Below, one piece after another: positions 35,160-44,830 of a stretch of 64,000 bases of DNA. The DNA comes from Actinomycetota bacterium (GTDB lineage: Bacteria; Actinomycetota; Thermoleophilia; Solirubrobacterales; 70-9): positions 39,204-103,203 of the forward strand of contig VAYN01000019.1 in the NCBI GenBank assembly GCA_005885405.1, given 5' to 3'. The notes under the pieces were generated by a model that had not been told where the DNA came from, ran no database searches, and saw nothing but the letters and a program-made list of their open reading frames with translations. How positions within the stretch are numbered: position 1 is the first letter of the stretch; the number at the start of each line of letters is the position of its first letter. The position numbers and the translations under genes were made by a program.

Positions 35160-35747
35160 ATGGCCAGACGCTCACTGAAGCCGCAGCTGAACCAGATTCG
35201 TGCCTGGGTCCACCAGGGCCGCACCGACGCCTGGATCGCCCACCAGCTCGAAGTAAGCGCGACCGAGCTGCGCGAGTTCCGCAAGCAGTACGACCTTTCG
35301 CCCGACGACGAGAACGCCGGCTCGAGCGAAATCGATCTCCGCGACGAGATCGAAGCTGAGATCGAGGCTGCGACCGAGGCGGAGGAGGCCGAAAAGGCGG
35401 AGTCCGATGAGGATGAGGACGAGGACCAGGATGGCGACGAGGAGCGCGAGGAGCGCTCTGAGAGCGGTGCTGGAGCCGGCCGTCGTCGCCGACGTCGTCG
35501 CGGCCGCCGCGGCGGGCGTGGGCGCCGCAAAGAGATCGAGGCCAGCTTCGACCATGGCGAGACCGACGGCTACGGCCTCTGGCTCGACGCCGCAGTCAAG
35601 GACAACCCCGTCTACAGTGAGCACTGGGCCGGCAAGCGCGACGTCACCGTTCGCATCGAGGCCGACCAGATCGTCATCCGCCGCGCCGGCGAGAGCCAGC
35701 AGGGCGAGGGTGGCGGCGACTCCGAGTCCGACGACTCGGACGAGTAG
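35160..35747 (+). CDS. Acidic/basic low-complexity protein with N-terminal helix-turn-helix-like segment
   Basis: 195 aa. The first 45 residues (IRAWVHQGRTDAWIAHQLEV, SATELREFRKQYDL) look like a small HTH. Then follows an Asp/Glu block (about 60-100), an RRRRRRRGRRGGRGRR block (about 105-122) and a C-terminal beta-rich domain (DGYGLWLDAAVKDNPVYSEHWAGKRDV, VTVRIEADQIVIRR). Charge blocks of opposite sign fit nucleic-acid or ribosome-linked proteins, but no function can be assigned. Confidence 0.72.
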   Translation: MARRSLKPQLNQIRAWVHQGRTDAWIAHQLEVSATELREFRKQYDLSPDDENAGSSEIDLRDEIEAEIEAATEAEEAEKAESDEDEDEDQDGDEEREERSESGAGAGRRRRRRRGRRGGRGRRKEIEASFDHGETDGYGLWLDAAVKDNPVYSEHWAGKRDVTVRIEADQIVIRRAGESQQGEGGGDSESDDSDE

Positions 35748-36071
35748 CTAGACCTCGAGCTTCCGGCCGCCGGCGAAGTCGGTCGCGCCCCTGAGATACA
35801 GCCAGAAGGCCGCGTCGGCGAGGGCCTGCGAGTCCTCCTCGACCGCGGGGGCGACGTCGAGCGCCACCTGCTGCGCCCAGTCGGTTCCTTTGCCGTAGAG
35901 CTCGGCGAGTTCCTCGGCGCTGAAGGTGGGGCCAATGCGGCGCCGCAGTTCGTCGCGGATGGCCTCGACAACGCGGTCGGCCATCCGCCGGCGGCGCGGG
36001 TCATCGATCGCCTGCAAAGCCCGCCGTCCCTCCTCCCACTGGAAGAGCGCGTTCTCAAGGGGATAGGCCAT
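35748..36071 (-). CDS. Small helical protein of unknown function
   Basis: 107 aa, convergent and directly abutting the preceding gene. Helical, with WEEGRRALQAIDDPRRRRMADRVVEAIRDELRRRIG and FSAEELAELYGKGTDWAQQVALDVAP. No TM or known motif. Separated by 38 bases from the McrC-like gene upstream, so it may be co-transcribed with the restriction-type pair. Confidence 0.72.
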   Translation of the reverse strand: MAYPLENALFQWEEGRRALQAIDDPRRRRMADRVVEAIRDELRRRIGPTFSAEELAELYGKGTDWAQQVALDVAPAVEEDSQALADAAFWLYLRGATDFAGGRKLEV

Positions 36072-36109
36072 GGGAGCCGAGATTACCCGGCAACTTCCGC
36101 CGGCAATCC

Positions 36110-37372
36110 CTATGGGCTCGTTGCCGCCGTAAACCGATCCGTCGCCGCCGGCCCGACCGCATCGGCGGAGAGGACCCAGAGGGGGAACGCCTCATCCGCG
36201 TCGGCCTCCTGGAATGCATCGGAGGAGGGCGCAATCAACCATCCCATCGGTCTTGCGCCCCAGAGGTCAGGACGATCTGCCAGATAGGCCAGCAGCTCTT
36301 GCAGCCCCCCGCGAAGGTAGGAGGCGTCGCTTGATGCCTTCAGCTCGAGGATCACCGCGTCCTCTGCGGACCCCGTCCGGAGGATGATCAGGTCGGGAAT
36401 CCGATTGCTCGGCCGAGGGCCGATGGCGTGACGCCTGATGAAGGTCCGGCGCATCGTCTCCCTGCCGTCAGGCCAGGCCTGGTAGGCGATGCTGACCTCG
36501 CTGCCGTCTTCATAAGCGAAGCGGGCGAAGCTCGTGCGGCCCTCGCCCATCAACAGGCGGGTCTTTCGCCGACTCGGGCTGCGTTCGCCGAACGCCTTGG
36601 CGAGGCGCAGCGCCACCGCCACCTCGAACAGGGTGCCGTCGTCTTCCGGCTGGAAATAGCGTTCCGAGAGGACGCTTGCCAGTTCGCCAGGCGTCGGCTT
36701 ATCCAGCCTTATCACCGACTCGATCGCCTTTGCGGTCACGATCGCGTAGAAGGCGCGAGAAGAGGCCCGCAGAGCCTGCAGCACCCAGGATTCCGGTCGC
36801 TGCGGCGCGAGCTGGCTCAGCCATGGGACCTGCCGCGCCGCTGCCACCTGATCGCGCAGGTCTTCAATCTGCTCAGACCAGCCGGGCTCGGCCTGACCCG
36901 TCAGCGACCTCTTCCCCGACCAGAAGACCGCCTTGTCGGTCAACTCGTCGAGGCGGTCGAGCAACCAGACCAGGGCCCGGTTCTCAGCCGTATCGTAGGT
37001 TGAGGCACTCGACTGGAAGACCGAAAATTTTGCTACCTCGCCCGGTGCTCTCGCTCGTTCCTTGAACGTCTCGTTCCAATTGACGTGACCCCGAATGGCT
37101 TGGCTGCTTTCGGCGGCGAGCGCCTGCTGCGATAGCGGACGGCGCACCCCCGCCTCCACCTCCTCGCCGAAGCGCAAGACGGGGGCAGCCAGGCATTGGT
37201 GCACGGCGACCACCTGCTCGAGGTCCTCCCGCTCCAGGCCCAGCAGCTCGCGAACGTCTCCCGCGGGGTCGGGCTGCTCGGAGGCGCCCCGATTGAGGAA
37301 GGCGGGGAGATAAGAGCGAACCTCGGCAAGCAGCGCTTCCCGTTCCTGCCGCGGCAGCGATTCTTTCTTCAC
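36110..37372 (-). CDS. McrC-like nuclease subunit (PD-(D/E)xK)
   Basis: 420 aa from GTG 37372, which overlaps the stop of the McrB-like gene (GTGA). An N-terminal helical/targeting region of about 300 aa ends in a restriction-endonuclease-like core near 325-345: IPDLIILRTG...AVILELKASSDASYLRGGLQELLAYLADRP. The D and ExK of the PD-(D/E)xK motif and the following Gln helix match McrC/DUF2357-type nucleases. The gene pair suggests a type IV (modification-dependent) restriction complex. A longer start upstream would overlap the ATPase gene and is not supported. Confidence 0.78.
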   Translation of the reverse strand: MKKESLPRQEREALLAEVRSYLPAFLNRGASEQPDPAGDVRELLGLEREDLEQVVAVHQCLAAPVLRFGEEVEAGVRRPLSQQALAAESSQAIRGHVNWNETFKERARAPGEVAKFSVFQSSASTYDTAENRALVWLLDRLDELTDKAVFWSGKRSLTGQAEPGWSEQIEDLRDQVAAARQVPWLSQLAPQRPESWVLQALRASSRAFYAIVTAKAIESVIRLDKPTPGELASVLSERYFQPEDDGTLFEVAVALRLAKAFGERSPSRRKTRLLMGEGRTSFARFAYEDGSEVSIAYQAWPDGRETMRRTFIRRHAIGPRPSNRIPDLIILRTGSAEDAVILELKASSDASYLRGGLQELLAYLADRPDLWGARPMGWLIAPSSDAFQEADADEAFPLWVLSADAVGPAATDRFTAATSP

Positions 37373-39360
37373 GACAGCAAGACGGCGAAGAGGGAGCGCT
37401 CTAGGGCCGCCCAGGTCTCCGCCGGGGGCTCCGGCCATACCCGCCGCAGCCGCTGCAGGAGGTCGTCCGCGTCGGCCTGGCTCGCCCCCTCGTACTGGGG
37501 CACCGCATAAAGGCGAATGGCGGTGAGGAAGGCGACCACCGGGTCCTCGTAAGAGGCGAGGCGCGAGCTGGCGTCGGTGACGATCACTCCCATGTTGGTG
37601 AACTCGGCGATGTCCTTGAGAATCGCGGGACCGAGCTGACGCGGGCCGAAGGCGAGCTCGATCGCCGCCTCGGTAGTCGAAAGGCGGGCTCGCCCCTCGA
37701 GGTTCTGGCTCCAGTCCCAATACAGCTGGCGGTACGCCTCCCGCGAGGGCAGGGGTACGTCAACGACGGCGAAGCGGCGCAGGAAGGCAAAGCTCAGCCG
37801 AAACAGGCTGGCTTTGTCACGGGCGTTGAGGGTGCCGATGAGGCGCCATACCGGCGTCACCACGTAGGGAGAGCTCGCGCCCTCCCGCCGCTCTGCGCGG
37901 ACGATGCGAATACTGCGGTCAGCTTTCCGGTAGGGCAGCGTCACGTCCTCACCGGCGCCCGAGTCAGCACTGTCGGCCAGGAGGGTGAAGAGCGGGCCGA
38001 ACGCCTTGTCGATGTCGGCCCGGTTGATCTCGTCGACGATCAGCCAACGGCCGCGTTGCAGCGCGCGCAGCACCAGCCCCGGCTCAAACTCCAGCTCACC
38101 GCTCGACTCCCTCGGCATATAGCCACCGATCGTCTCGAAAGTGGTCCAGTCGGCGGTGGCAGTGGCTACGTCGAATTCCGGACCAACGACGGCCCGACAG
38201 AGGGCCGCGGCGATCGTCGACTTTCCCGTCCCCGGGGGTCCGGAGAGAAGCAGGTGCTTGCCGGCACGCAGCGCGGTGACGGCCTCGGCGAGGACCGCGG
38301 CCGGCAGCTCGATCTCCGGCAGCTCGGCTTCAGCCGCCGAGATGGTCAGCCCGTGCAGGTTGTCCAGCTCGGCCTGCTCGCCGTCGTCCTCGTCCTCGTC
38401 TTCCTCCAGCGTCGGCTCGAACACCTTCCCGGTTGCAAGCGTCCGCTCGGCTAGCTCAAGGGCCTGGCTCACCTTCCTCGGCAGCAGCATGTAGCCGTCG
38501 TAGAAGGTGGGGAACTCGGAGACGTCGCGAACGGTCTCCTCGCTCTCGATAAAGGAGGCGAGTTCGCGGCTGGCGGCGGCGGCCCTTCCGTAGTGGAAGT
38601 GATCTGATTCCCGGGCTCGTTCCCCGGCCCGCTCGATCAGGTCGGGGAGTTCGCGTGGGGGTATCGAAATCGCTTCTCCTTCGGGGGTCAGCGTTCCCGG
38701 TTCTTCGCACTGGTAGAGGCCCGGAACTTCGTTCTCGGCGACGACGAAAGCGAGGTCGCCCCAACGAGGTGAGACACCCGCGTCCTCGAGGTTGATGAGA
38801 GGAGGTTGCTTGACCAGCGAAAGCCGGCGCAAAGCCCTCGGTCGCGGCGCCTCCAACTTGGCGTACTCGCGGATCCGGTCGATCGCTTCCGCGGGAAGGG
38901 CTTGAATGTGGCGGCCCGGCGCCGCCATTCCCTTGAACTGGCGGGCAATCTCGAGCGGCAGATCGCGGAGACGAAGAAACTCGCTCGTCGAGTAGGGGAA
39001 GAGCAGCTTCTCCTCGTGTATTGGCACGACCCGCCACGGCACCTCGGGGAACATTGAATCGTTGTACGGCGCCCCCGCGACGGTCCAGACGAAGGGAACG
39101 GCGTTGGTGCCCCAGTCCACCTGTTCTTCGTAATCGCTAAACATCTCCTCGTAGTTGAGGCCGAACTGCCGGCAGATGGCGCGCACGTACTCCTCCTGGG
39201 CGCCGAACTCGGGGTTCTGGGCGAACTTGGGGAGGATCCTGTCCCCGATTTGCATCGTGTCGATGATCTCCGCCTCTGGGCCATCAATCGGCCAACCGAA
39301 GAGGTTGCCCTTCGCCGGGACCCAGCCGATCAGGTTGGTGGAGACGGTGAAGTCAGCCAT
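37369..39360 (-). CDS. McrB-like AAA+ motor with an unusual N-terminal domain
   Basis: 663 aa. The C-terminal AAA+ module starts at about 350: Walker A SGPPGTGKST (about 372), Walker B with McrB-type extension WLIVDEINRADIDKAFGPLF (about 437), IGTLNARDKASLFRLSFAFLRRFA (sensor 1 and Arg finger). The N-terminal 350 residues are not the McrB DNA-binding fold I know; MQIGDRILPKFA (about residues 38-49) with WP/W/F residues nearby has the look of EVE/PUA-like modified-base readers. An acidic linker (LEEDEDEDDGEQAEL) separates the parts. Probably NTP-driven translocation that activates the McrC-like nuclease. Confidence 0.82.
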   Translation of the reverse strand: MADFTVSTNLIGWVPAKGNLFGWPIDGPEAEIIDTMQIGDRILPKFAQNPEFGAQEEYVRAICRQFGLNYEEMFSDYEEQVDWGTNAVPFVWTVAGAPYNDSMFPEVPWRVVPIHEEKLLFPYSTSEFLRLRDLPLEIARQFKGMAAPGRHIQALPAEAIDRIREYAKLEAPRPRALRRLSLVKQPPLINLEDAGVSPRWGDLAFVVAENEVPGLYQCEEPGTLTPEGEAISIPPRELPDLIERAGERARESDHFHYGRAAAASRELASFIESEETVRDVSEFPTFYDGYMLLPRKVSQALELAERTLATGKVFEPTLEEDEDEDDGEQAELDNLHGLTISAAEAELPEIELPAAVLAEAVTALRAGKHLLLSGPPGTGKSTIAAALCRAVVGPEFDVATATADWTTFETIGGYMPRESSGELEFEPGLVLRALQRGRWLIVDEINRADIDKAFGPLFTLLADSADSGAGEDVTLPYRKADRSIRIVRAERREGASSPYVVTPVWRLIGTLNARDKASLFRLSFAFLRRFAVVDVPLPSREAYRQLYWDWSQNLEGRARLSTTEAAIELAFGPRQLGPAILKDIAEFTNMGVIVTDASSRLASYEDPVVAFLTAIRLYAVPQYEGASQADADDLLQRLRRVWPEPPAETWAALERSLFAVLLS

Positions 39361-39424
39361 CTGCCCGTTCGATTCGTTCCGCCCACATGCGGCGGCATCC
39401 TATGGGGCAGTCGGAATAAACGCT

Positions 39425-41647
39425 TTAGTTCTCAGTATTCGGGATCTGCCTCAACGGGGAGTTTGAGGGTCCGCAAGCGTCGGGAGAGAGTCTGCCTCCG
39501 ACCTTCCATACGGTCACCTCCCCTTCATGAAGGAGCGGCCGCACTGCGTCCTCCCCCTTGAGCCAACGCGCCTCCGGGGATTCGATCGGGTCGCCCGGGT
39601 GGAGGAAGTTGAGGAAGGGAGCGGTGACGAGGTAATCGAGATCGGCCTCGTTGACGGCGGCGCGGAAGGCGGCGCAGCTGGCGATCGCGTTGAAGGCGCC
39701 GTGGGGTCCGTCCGCGCCGAGGTAGTGCACGCGGTTTGAAAGGTCGGTGCCGTAGAAGCCGTAGCCGGCGAAGCCGGCGGAGGTCCCGACGAGGCCGATG
39801 CGGGCGTCCTCGATCCCCCTGGCCCACCTGTAGGCGCTGTCGAGGTCCATGCCGGGGATGCGCTCTTCGGCCGCGCCGTCGTTGGCGAAGCGGTTCTCCA
39901 GGTAATGGCGCTGGAGCGGGTAGCCGATCGCGACGAGGCAGACGAGGAGGCCGGCGCCGGTGGCGGCGAGGACGGGGGCGCCGGCTCCGCGCGACCGCAG
40001 GTACAGCAGCAGGGCCGGCACCAGCACGACCAGCACGGTGAGGAAGAAGGCGAAGAGGCGGGCCTTGTCGTGGAGGGCATCGTCAGGGCGGTTGGTGACG
40101 AGGAAGACGAGGACGAGGGCGCCGATCAGGGCCCACTGCCGCCGCTCCCCGTCGAGCCAGCGCTCGAGCGGCAGCAGGACGATCCCGGCGAGCAGGGCCG
40201 GGATGACGTAGCGGATATTGATCCCGAAGCCGACCGGTTCACCCTCCGCCCCGGCGGCGCTGAGGGGCGTGAAGAGATAGGCGAGGGCGCCGAAGAGGGC
40301 CACCGCTCCCATCCAGCGCACAACCCGGTCCCGACCGCGCAGGACTGCCACCAGAGCGGCGGCGACGGCACCGAAGACGACAAGCGGCCAGAGCGCGCCG
40401 AAGGCCTCGTGCAGCCCAGGGCCGAAGTACTCGCGCCAGACGCCGGTATCGGCAACGTAGTGGACGATGTTGAAGTCGGGCCGCCCCTCCTGTAACCGCT
40501 CCGGGTGCGGCAGCGCGATCGGCCCCAGAGAGTGCACCTCGGGGATCGGATTACCCGCGACGACCAAGTTCCGCAGGTACCAGAACGCCCCGCCGGCAAG
40601 CGCCGCCACGAACCACCACCCGGCAGCAGCCCATCGCCGCCCGGCAGGCGCCAGCACCACGACCGCGACCGTCAGCGCCGCTGACATCGCCAAAGCCGTA
40701 ACCCGCGTCCCAGCCGCCAACCCCGCAGCAAGCCCAGCCGCGGCAAGGGCCCACCGATCCCATTCCCCCAGAGGTCCGCCGGACTTTTGTTTCGCTATAC
40801 GGAACAAAGGTCCGGCGGACTTTTTGTTCGGCCAGGCCTCGACGAGAATTGCGATCGAGGCGAGGAGTAGAGCTGCGGCAGCGAGATCGTTCTTAGCCGC
40901 TCCTGGGTCCCTCACCACGAGCGTGTGGCACTCGAGGAGAATCGCCGCGGCGATCACCGTCACCGCCCCACGCCCGTAGGGCCGCCCCACGCAGTAGGCC
41001 GCCAGGAACGCCACTGCCAACCATCCGAGGTTGAGGAACAGCGAAAGCGTGTCCCGGCCCGTGACCAAGATCCCGACGGCGTGCAGGAGCTCCGAGTTCT
41101 GCGGGTAAAACCAGTTGGTGAAAACCGTGTCGGTGTGGTGCATGCCCACCGTTGAATGCGTCTGCACCATGTCGACGGCGAAGGGCAGGTGGTACCAGAG
41201 CGAGTCGAAGTTGAATACGCCTCTGTCCAACGCATGCTTCGTAGTGACCCCGTAGCTGAACACCGTTCCCGCGATCACCAGCACCATCAGTCCCAGGGCC
41301 CAAAGCGATTCTCCGGTGGGTGACGTCGTAGGGGGGACCCCCTGCTGCTCTGCAGCTGGGGGTGGGTCCCCTGCGGCGGCAGGACCCGCCGGCCAAAACG
41401 CCACCGTCCCTGCAACCAAAAGCACCGCCACGATTACCGTCCCGGCGTAGAAGAGACCAAACGCACCGAGGACCTCCGAAATCCCAATAACCAGCGCTAT
41501 CCCGACGATCGACTCGACCAGCCGAGCGGGCGCCCCCTCCCACCCCGGTAGCAGCCGCCGCCGCAGCCTGAAAGCGCTGAACGCAATCGGGACAACGACC
41601 AGCGCCAGCTGCAGGGCTGCCAGCAGGTAGCCCCCGAGGTCAACCAT
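39425..41647 (-). CDS. Large multi-pass membrane protein, ArnT/PMT-like glycosyltransferase fold
   Basis: 740 aa, about 12-13 TMs from the N-terminus, then a C-terminal soluble domain (about 600-740). Membrane-embedded GT-C-like features: an early outer loop with an FDSLWYHLPF motif, charged HH in VGMHHTDTVFTNWFYP, and a C-terminal domain rich in aromatic residues. Two palindromic DNA elements lie in frame, encoding NKKSAGPLFRIAKQKSGGPL (about residues 278-297) and GDPPPAAEQQGVPP (about 90-105). Both fall in hydrophilic loops between TMs, so they may be tolerated insertions. The start may be the GTG/ATG region at 41647. Substrate unknown, possibly lipid-linked sugar transfer. Confidence 0.72.
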   Translation of the reverse strand: MVDLGGYLLAALQLALVVVPIAFSAFRLRRRLLPGWEGAPARLVESIVGIALVIGISEVLGAFGLFYAGTVIVAVLLVAGTVAFWPAGPAAAGDPPPAAEQQGVPPTTSPTGESLWALGLMVLVIAGTVFSYGVTTKHALDRGVFNFDSLWYHLPFAVDMVQTHSTVGMHHTDTVFTNWFYPQNSELLHAVGILVTGRDTLSLFLNLGWLAVAFLAAYCVGRPYGRGAVTVIAAAILLECHTLVVRDPGAAKNDLAAAALLLASIAILVEAWPNKKSAGPLFRIAKQKSGGPLGEWDRWALAAAGLAAGLAAGTRVTALAMSAALTVAVVVLAPAGRRWAAAGWWFVAALAGGAFWYLRNLVVAGNPIPEVHSLGPIALPHPERLQEGRPDFNIVHYVADTGVWREYFGPGLHEAFGALWPLVVFGAVAAALVAVLRGRDRVVRWMGAVALFGALAYLFTPLSAAGAEGEPVGFGINIRYVIPALLAGIVLLPLERWLDGERRQWALIGALVLVFLVTNRPDDALHDKARLFAFFLTVLVVLVPALLLYLRSRGAGAPVLAATGAGLLVCLVAIGYPLQRHYLENRFANDGAAEERIPGMDLDSAYRWARGIEDARIGLVGTSAGFAGYGFYGTDLSNRVHYLGADGPHGAFNAIASCAAFRAAVNEADLDYLVTAPFLNFLHPGDPIESPEARWLKGEDAVRPLLHEGEVTVWKVGGRLSPDACGPSNSPLRQIPNTEN
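40774..40820. repeat. In-frame 47-bp palindromic element, copy B
   Basis: Outer arms GTCCGCCGGAC (40774-40784) and GTCCGGCGGAC (40810-40820), inner arms TTTTGTTTC and GGAACAAAG, and a loop GCTATAC; imperfect at three positions. Read on the minus strand it aligns over its full length with 9296-9342, with paired changes on both sides of the stem. It encodes SAGPLFRIAKQKSGGP in the host frame and leaves no stop. Confidence 0.85.
41330..41372. repeat. Second in-frame palindrome in the same gene
   Basis: Inner stem GCTGC/GCAGC around TCT (41344-41356), one mismatch, then CCCCC/GGGGG, A-T, an internal loop, and AGGGG/CCCCT at the ends. It encodes GDPPPAAEQQGVPP on the minus strand. A different sequence family from copy A/B, but the same logic: a GC-rich palindrome in a loop-encoding region. 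Confidence 0.65.
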
Positions 41648-41668
41648 GAAGGTCCCCCGCGGCGGCGG

Positions 41669-42043
41669 CTACCCGCCGAGACTGCCCTGGATTACGACCG
41701 GCGTCTCCCCTTCGGCGACCATGCCCTGGGACCGCGCTTCGCGCTGGACGACCAGCGGGTCGCCCGAGGACTGGATGCGCTGGTGGAGGTGACGGTTTTC
41801 GCGCAGGAGTTCGAGGCGCTTCGCTTTCGCCGCGGTCGTACCGGTGTAGGTCTTGTAGAAGTCGATCGAGGGGTTGAAGTAGGAGTAGAGGACCGCGAAG
41901 AGGACGACGGTGAGGGCGACGCGGCCGACGCGGTCCCACTGGATCCGGCTCGGGCCCTTGCGCGCCGCAGGGCGGGCTTTGCGAGCGGCGGGACGGCGAC
42001 GGGCAGTCGATTTCGAGCGTCCAGCCTGCGCACGCGTCGCCAT
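41669..42043 (-). CDS. ftsB: FtsB/DivIC-like septum formation initiator
   Basis: 124 aa. A basic, Ala-rich N-terminal tail (RSKSTARRRPAARKARPAARK), one TM (VALTVVLFAVLYSYF), then a periplasmic coiled coil (AKAKRLELLRENRHLHQRI) and the short C-terminal DPLVVQREARSQGMVAEGE block typical of DivIC/FtsB. Links FtsL and FtsQ in the divisome. Directly downstream of eno, as in other actinobacteria. Confidence 0.88.
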   Translation of the reverse strand: MATRAQAGRSKSTARRRPAARKARPAARKGPSRIQWDRVGRVALTVVLFAVLYSYFNPSIDFYKTYTGTTAAKAKRLELLRENRHLHQRIQSSGDPLVVQREARSQGMVAEGETPVVIQGSLGG

Positions 42044-42091
42044 ACCGGGAGCTACGCGGCCCGGCCCCGCTTTCCTTCATTCGACGGCGGG

Positions 42092-43399
<1,308 letters not shown>

Positions 43400-43430
43400 C
43401 TATTCACCGCCAGCGGCGGCTTGCCGTGCG

Positions 43431-44768
43431 CTATTCGCCGGTTTCGGCGGGAGGCGCTTCGCCTTCAGGCGGAGCGGCGCCGGGGACAGCGCCCGGCACT
43501 TCTTCGCCCTGTTCGGGCGAGGCTTCGGGTAGCGGCCGCTGCGGGAACGGTTCGCCTTTCGGTTTTGCTTCGGTGACCGTCCCCGGCAGGGCGGGAGAGA
43601 TCGGCGTCACCGGCGCCGGGCACTGCGTAGCCGGCGTTTTCGGATCGGCTTCGTAGCAGGCCGGGGGCGCGTTGGCGGGACGGCCGTCGCCGACGTAGTT
43701 GGAGCACCTTTCGATCACAAACCCATCGGCGCAGTAGGTCCGCTGTTCCCACTTCGTGCGGAAATCGCTGACGAATTCGGAGAAGTATTCCTGCTGCTGT
43801 TCCTGGGAGAGCGTGGAGCTGATCTGGCTTTTCACTTCTTCCAGCGATTTGACTTTTTCCGGATTCAGTTTCACGACTTCGATCAGGATGTAGTTCTGTT
43901 CGAACTTGACCGGTCCGGCGAGTTCCCCGCTTGCGGTATCGAAGATCGCAGCCTTCAGCGGTCCTTTGACGACTTCCTCGCTGATGCCTTCCTGCAAGCC
44001 ACCTTTGGTTTTGCTGGTCGGATCGATCGAGTATTTGGCCGCGACCTTTTTCCAGTTCGCCGGTGAGTTGTCGTCTTCAAGGGCTTTTTTCGCCGCTTCG
44101 ACCTTGGCTTTGTCTTTGTTGATGACGACGCGGACGTCCCGGCTCTCTTTTTCGGTGAACTGGGCGTCCTTCTGTTCGTTGTAGTAGTTCTCGACCTCAG
44201 CTTCCGAGGGCGGCGGAGCCGAGGCGCTGACGGCTTCCTGCACTTTCGTGCTCAGGAGCTGGAGGCGGACCCGCTCGTCGACGTCCTCTTCGGTGAAGTT
44301 CGATTCCTTGAGGAATTTCTGGTAGGCCTTCTCGGTCCCGAAGTTCGATTTTTTGATCGTCGCGAGTTCGTCTTCGACCTGTTTGTCGGTGACGCTGACG
44401 TCAAGTTCTTCCGCCTGCCCGAAGATCCAGGTTCGTTCCAGCATTTCGCCGAGGGCGGCTTCGCGGAGTTCTTCGTATTTATCGCTGCCCGGCTGCGGCG
44501 TTTTTTTCAGTTTCGCTTCGGCGACCTGCTGCGCGATCGCGCGGTCGAGATCTTTTTCGCTGATCTGGCCGATTTCGTCGGGAACGTCTTCGACCAGGGC
44601 GACGTCGCCGGAAGGGACGCTGGGCGAACCGAGCCCCTCGGCAACCGCGAAGCCGACGAAGAGCACGACGAAGAGAGCGCCGAAGACGATCAGCGCCAGG
44701 CGCTGGCGCCCTGCGTTCTTGTCGCTCCGACCCCTCGGAGCGCCTTTCTTGCCTGCTTTCGCTCCCAC
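43431..44768 (-). CDS. SurA/PpiC-type membrane-anchored peptidyl-prolyl isomerase
   Basis: 445 aa. One N-terminal TM (LALIVFGALFVVLFVGFAV), a SurA_N-like helical domain (YEELREAALGEMLERTWIFG), a parvulin domain (about 190-320: EKESRDVRVVINK ... AAKYSIDPTSKTKGGLQEGI ... ASGELAGPVKFEQNYILIEV), then a Pro/Glu-rich C-terminal tail with paired Cys (TYCADGFVIERC, ACYEADPKTPATQC). A foldase for secreted proteins outside the membrane. Written mainly with GAA and AAA codons, unlike neighbouring eno and mfd. Confidence 0.88.
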   Translation of the reverse strand: MGAKAGKKGAPRGRSDKNAGRQRLALIVFGALFVVLFVGFAVAEGLGSPSVPSGDVALVEDVPDEIGQISEKDLDRAIAQQVAEAKLKKTPQPGSDKYEELREAALGEMLERTWIFGQAEELDVSVTDKQVEDELATIKKSNFGTEKAYQKFLKESNFTEEDVDERVRLQLLSTKVQEAVSASAPPPSEAEVENYYNEQKDAQFTEKESRDVRVVINKDKAKVEAAKKALEDDNSPANWKKVAAKYSIDPTSKTKGGLQEGISEEVVKGPLKAAIFDTASGELAGPVKFEQNYILIEVVKLNPEKVKSLEEVKSQISSTLSQEQQQEYFSEFVSDFRTKWEQRTYCADGFVIERCSNYVGDGRPANAPPACYEADPKTPATQCPAPVTPISPALPGTVTEAKPKGEPFPQRPLPEASPEQGEEVPGAVPGAAPPEGEAPPAETGE

Positions 44769-44830
44769 GAAGCGGGCAGCATAGTCAAAACCGTTCGCTT
44801 AAGCAGGCTTTAGGGCTGCACCAGGCGGCC

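Noticed and set aside
37373..37720. 116-residue upstream extension of the McrC-like protein
   Set aside because: It overlaps the ATPase gene and is of shadow type; GTGA coupling at 37372 fits the operon.
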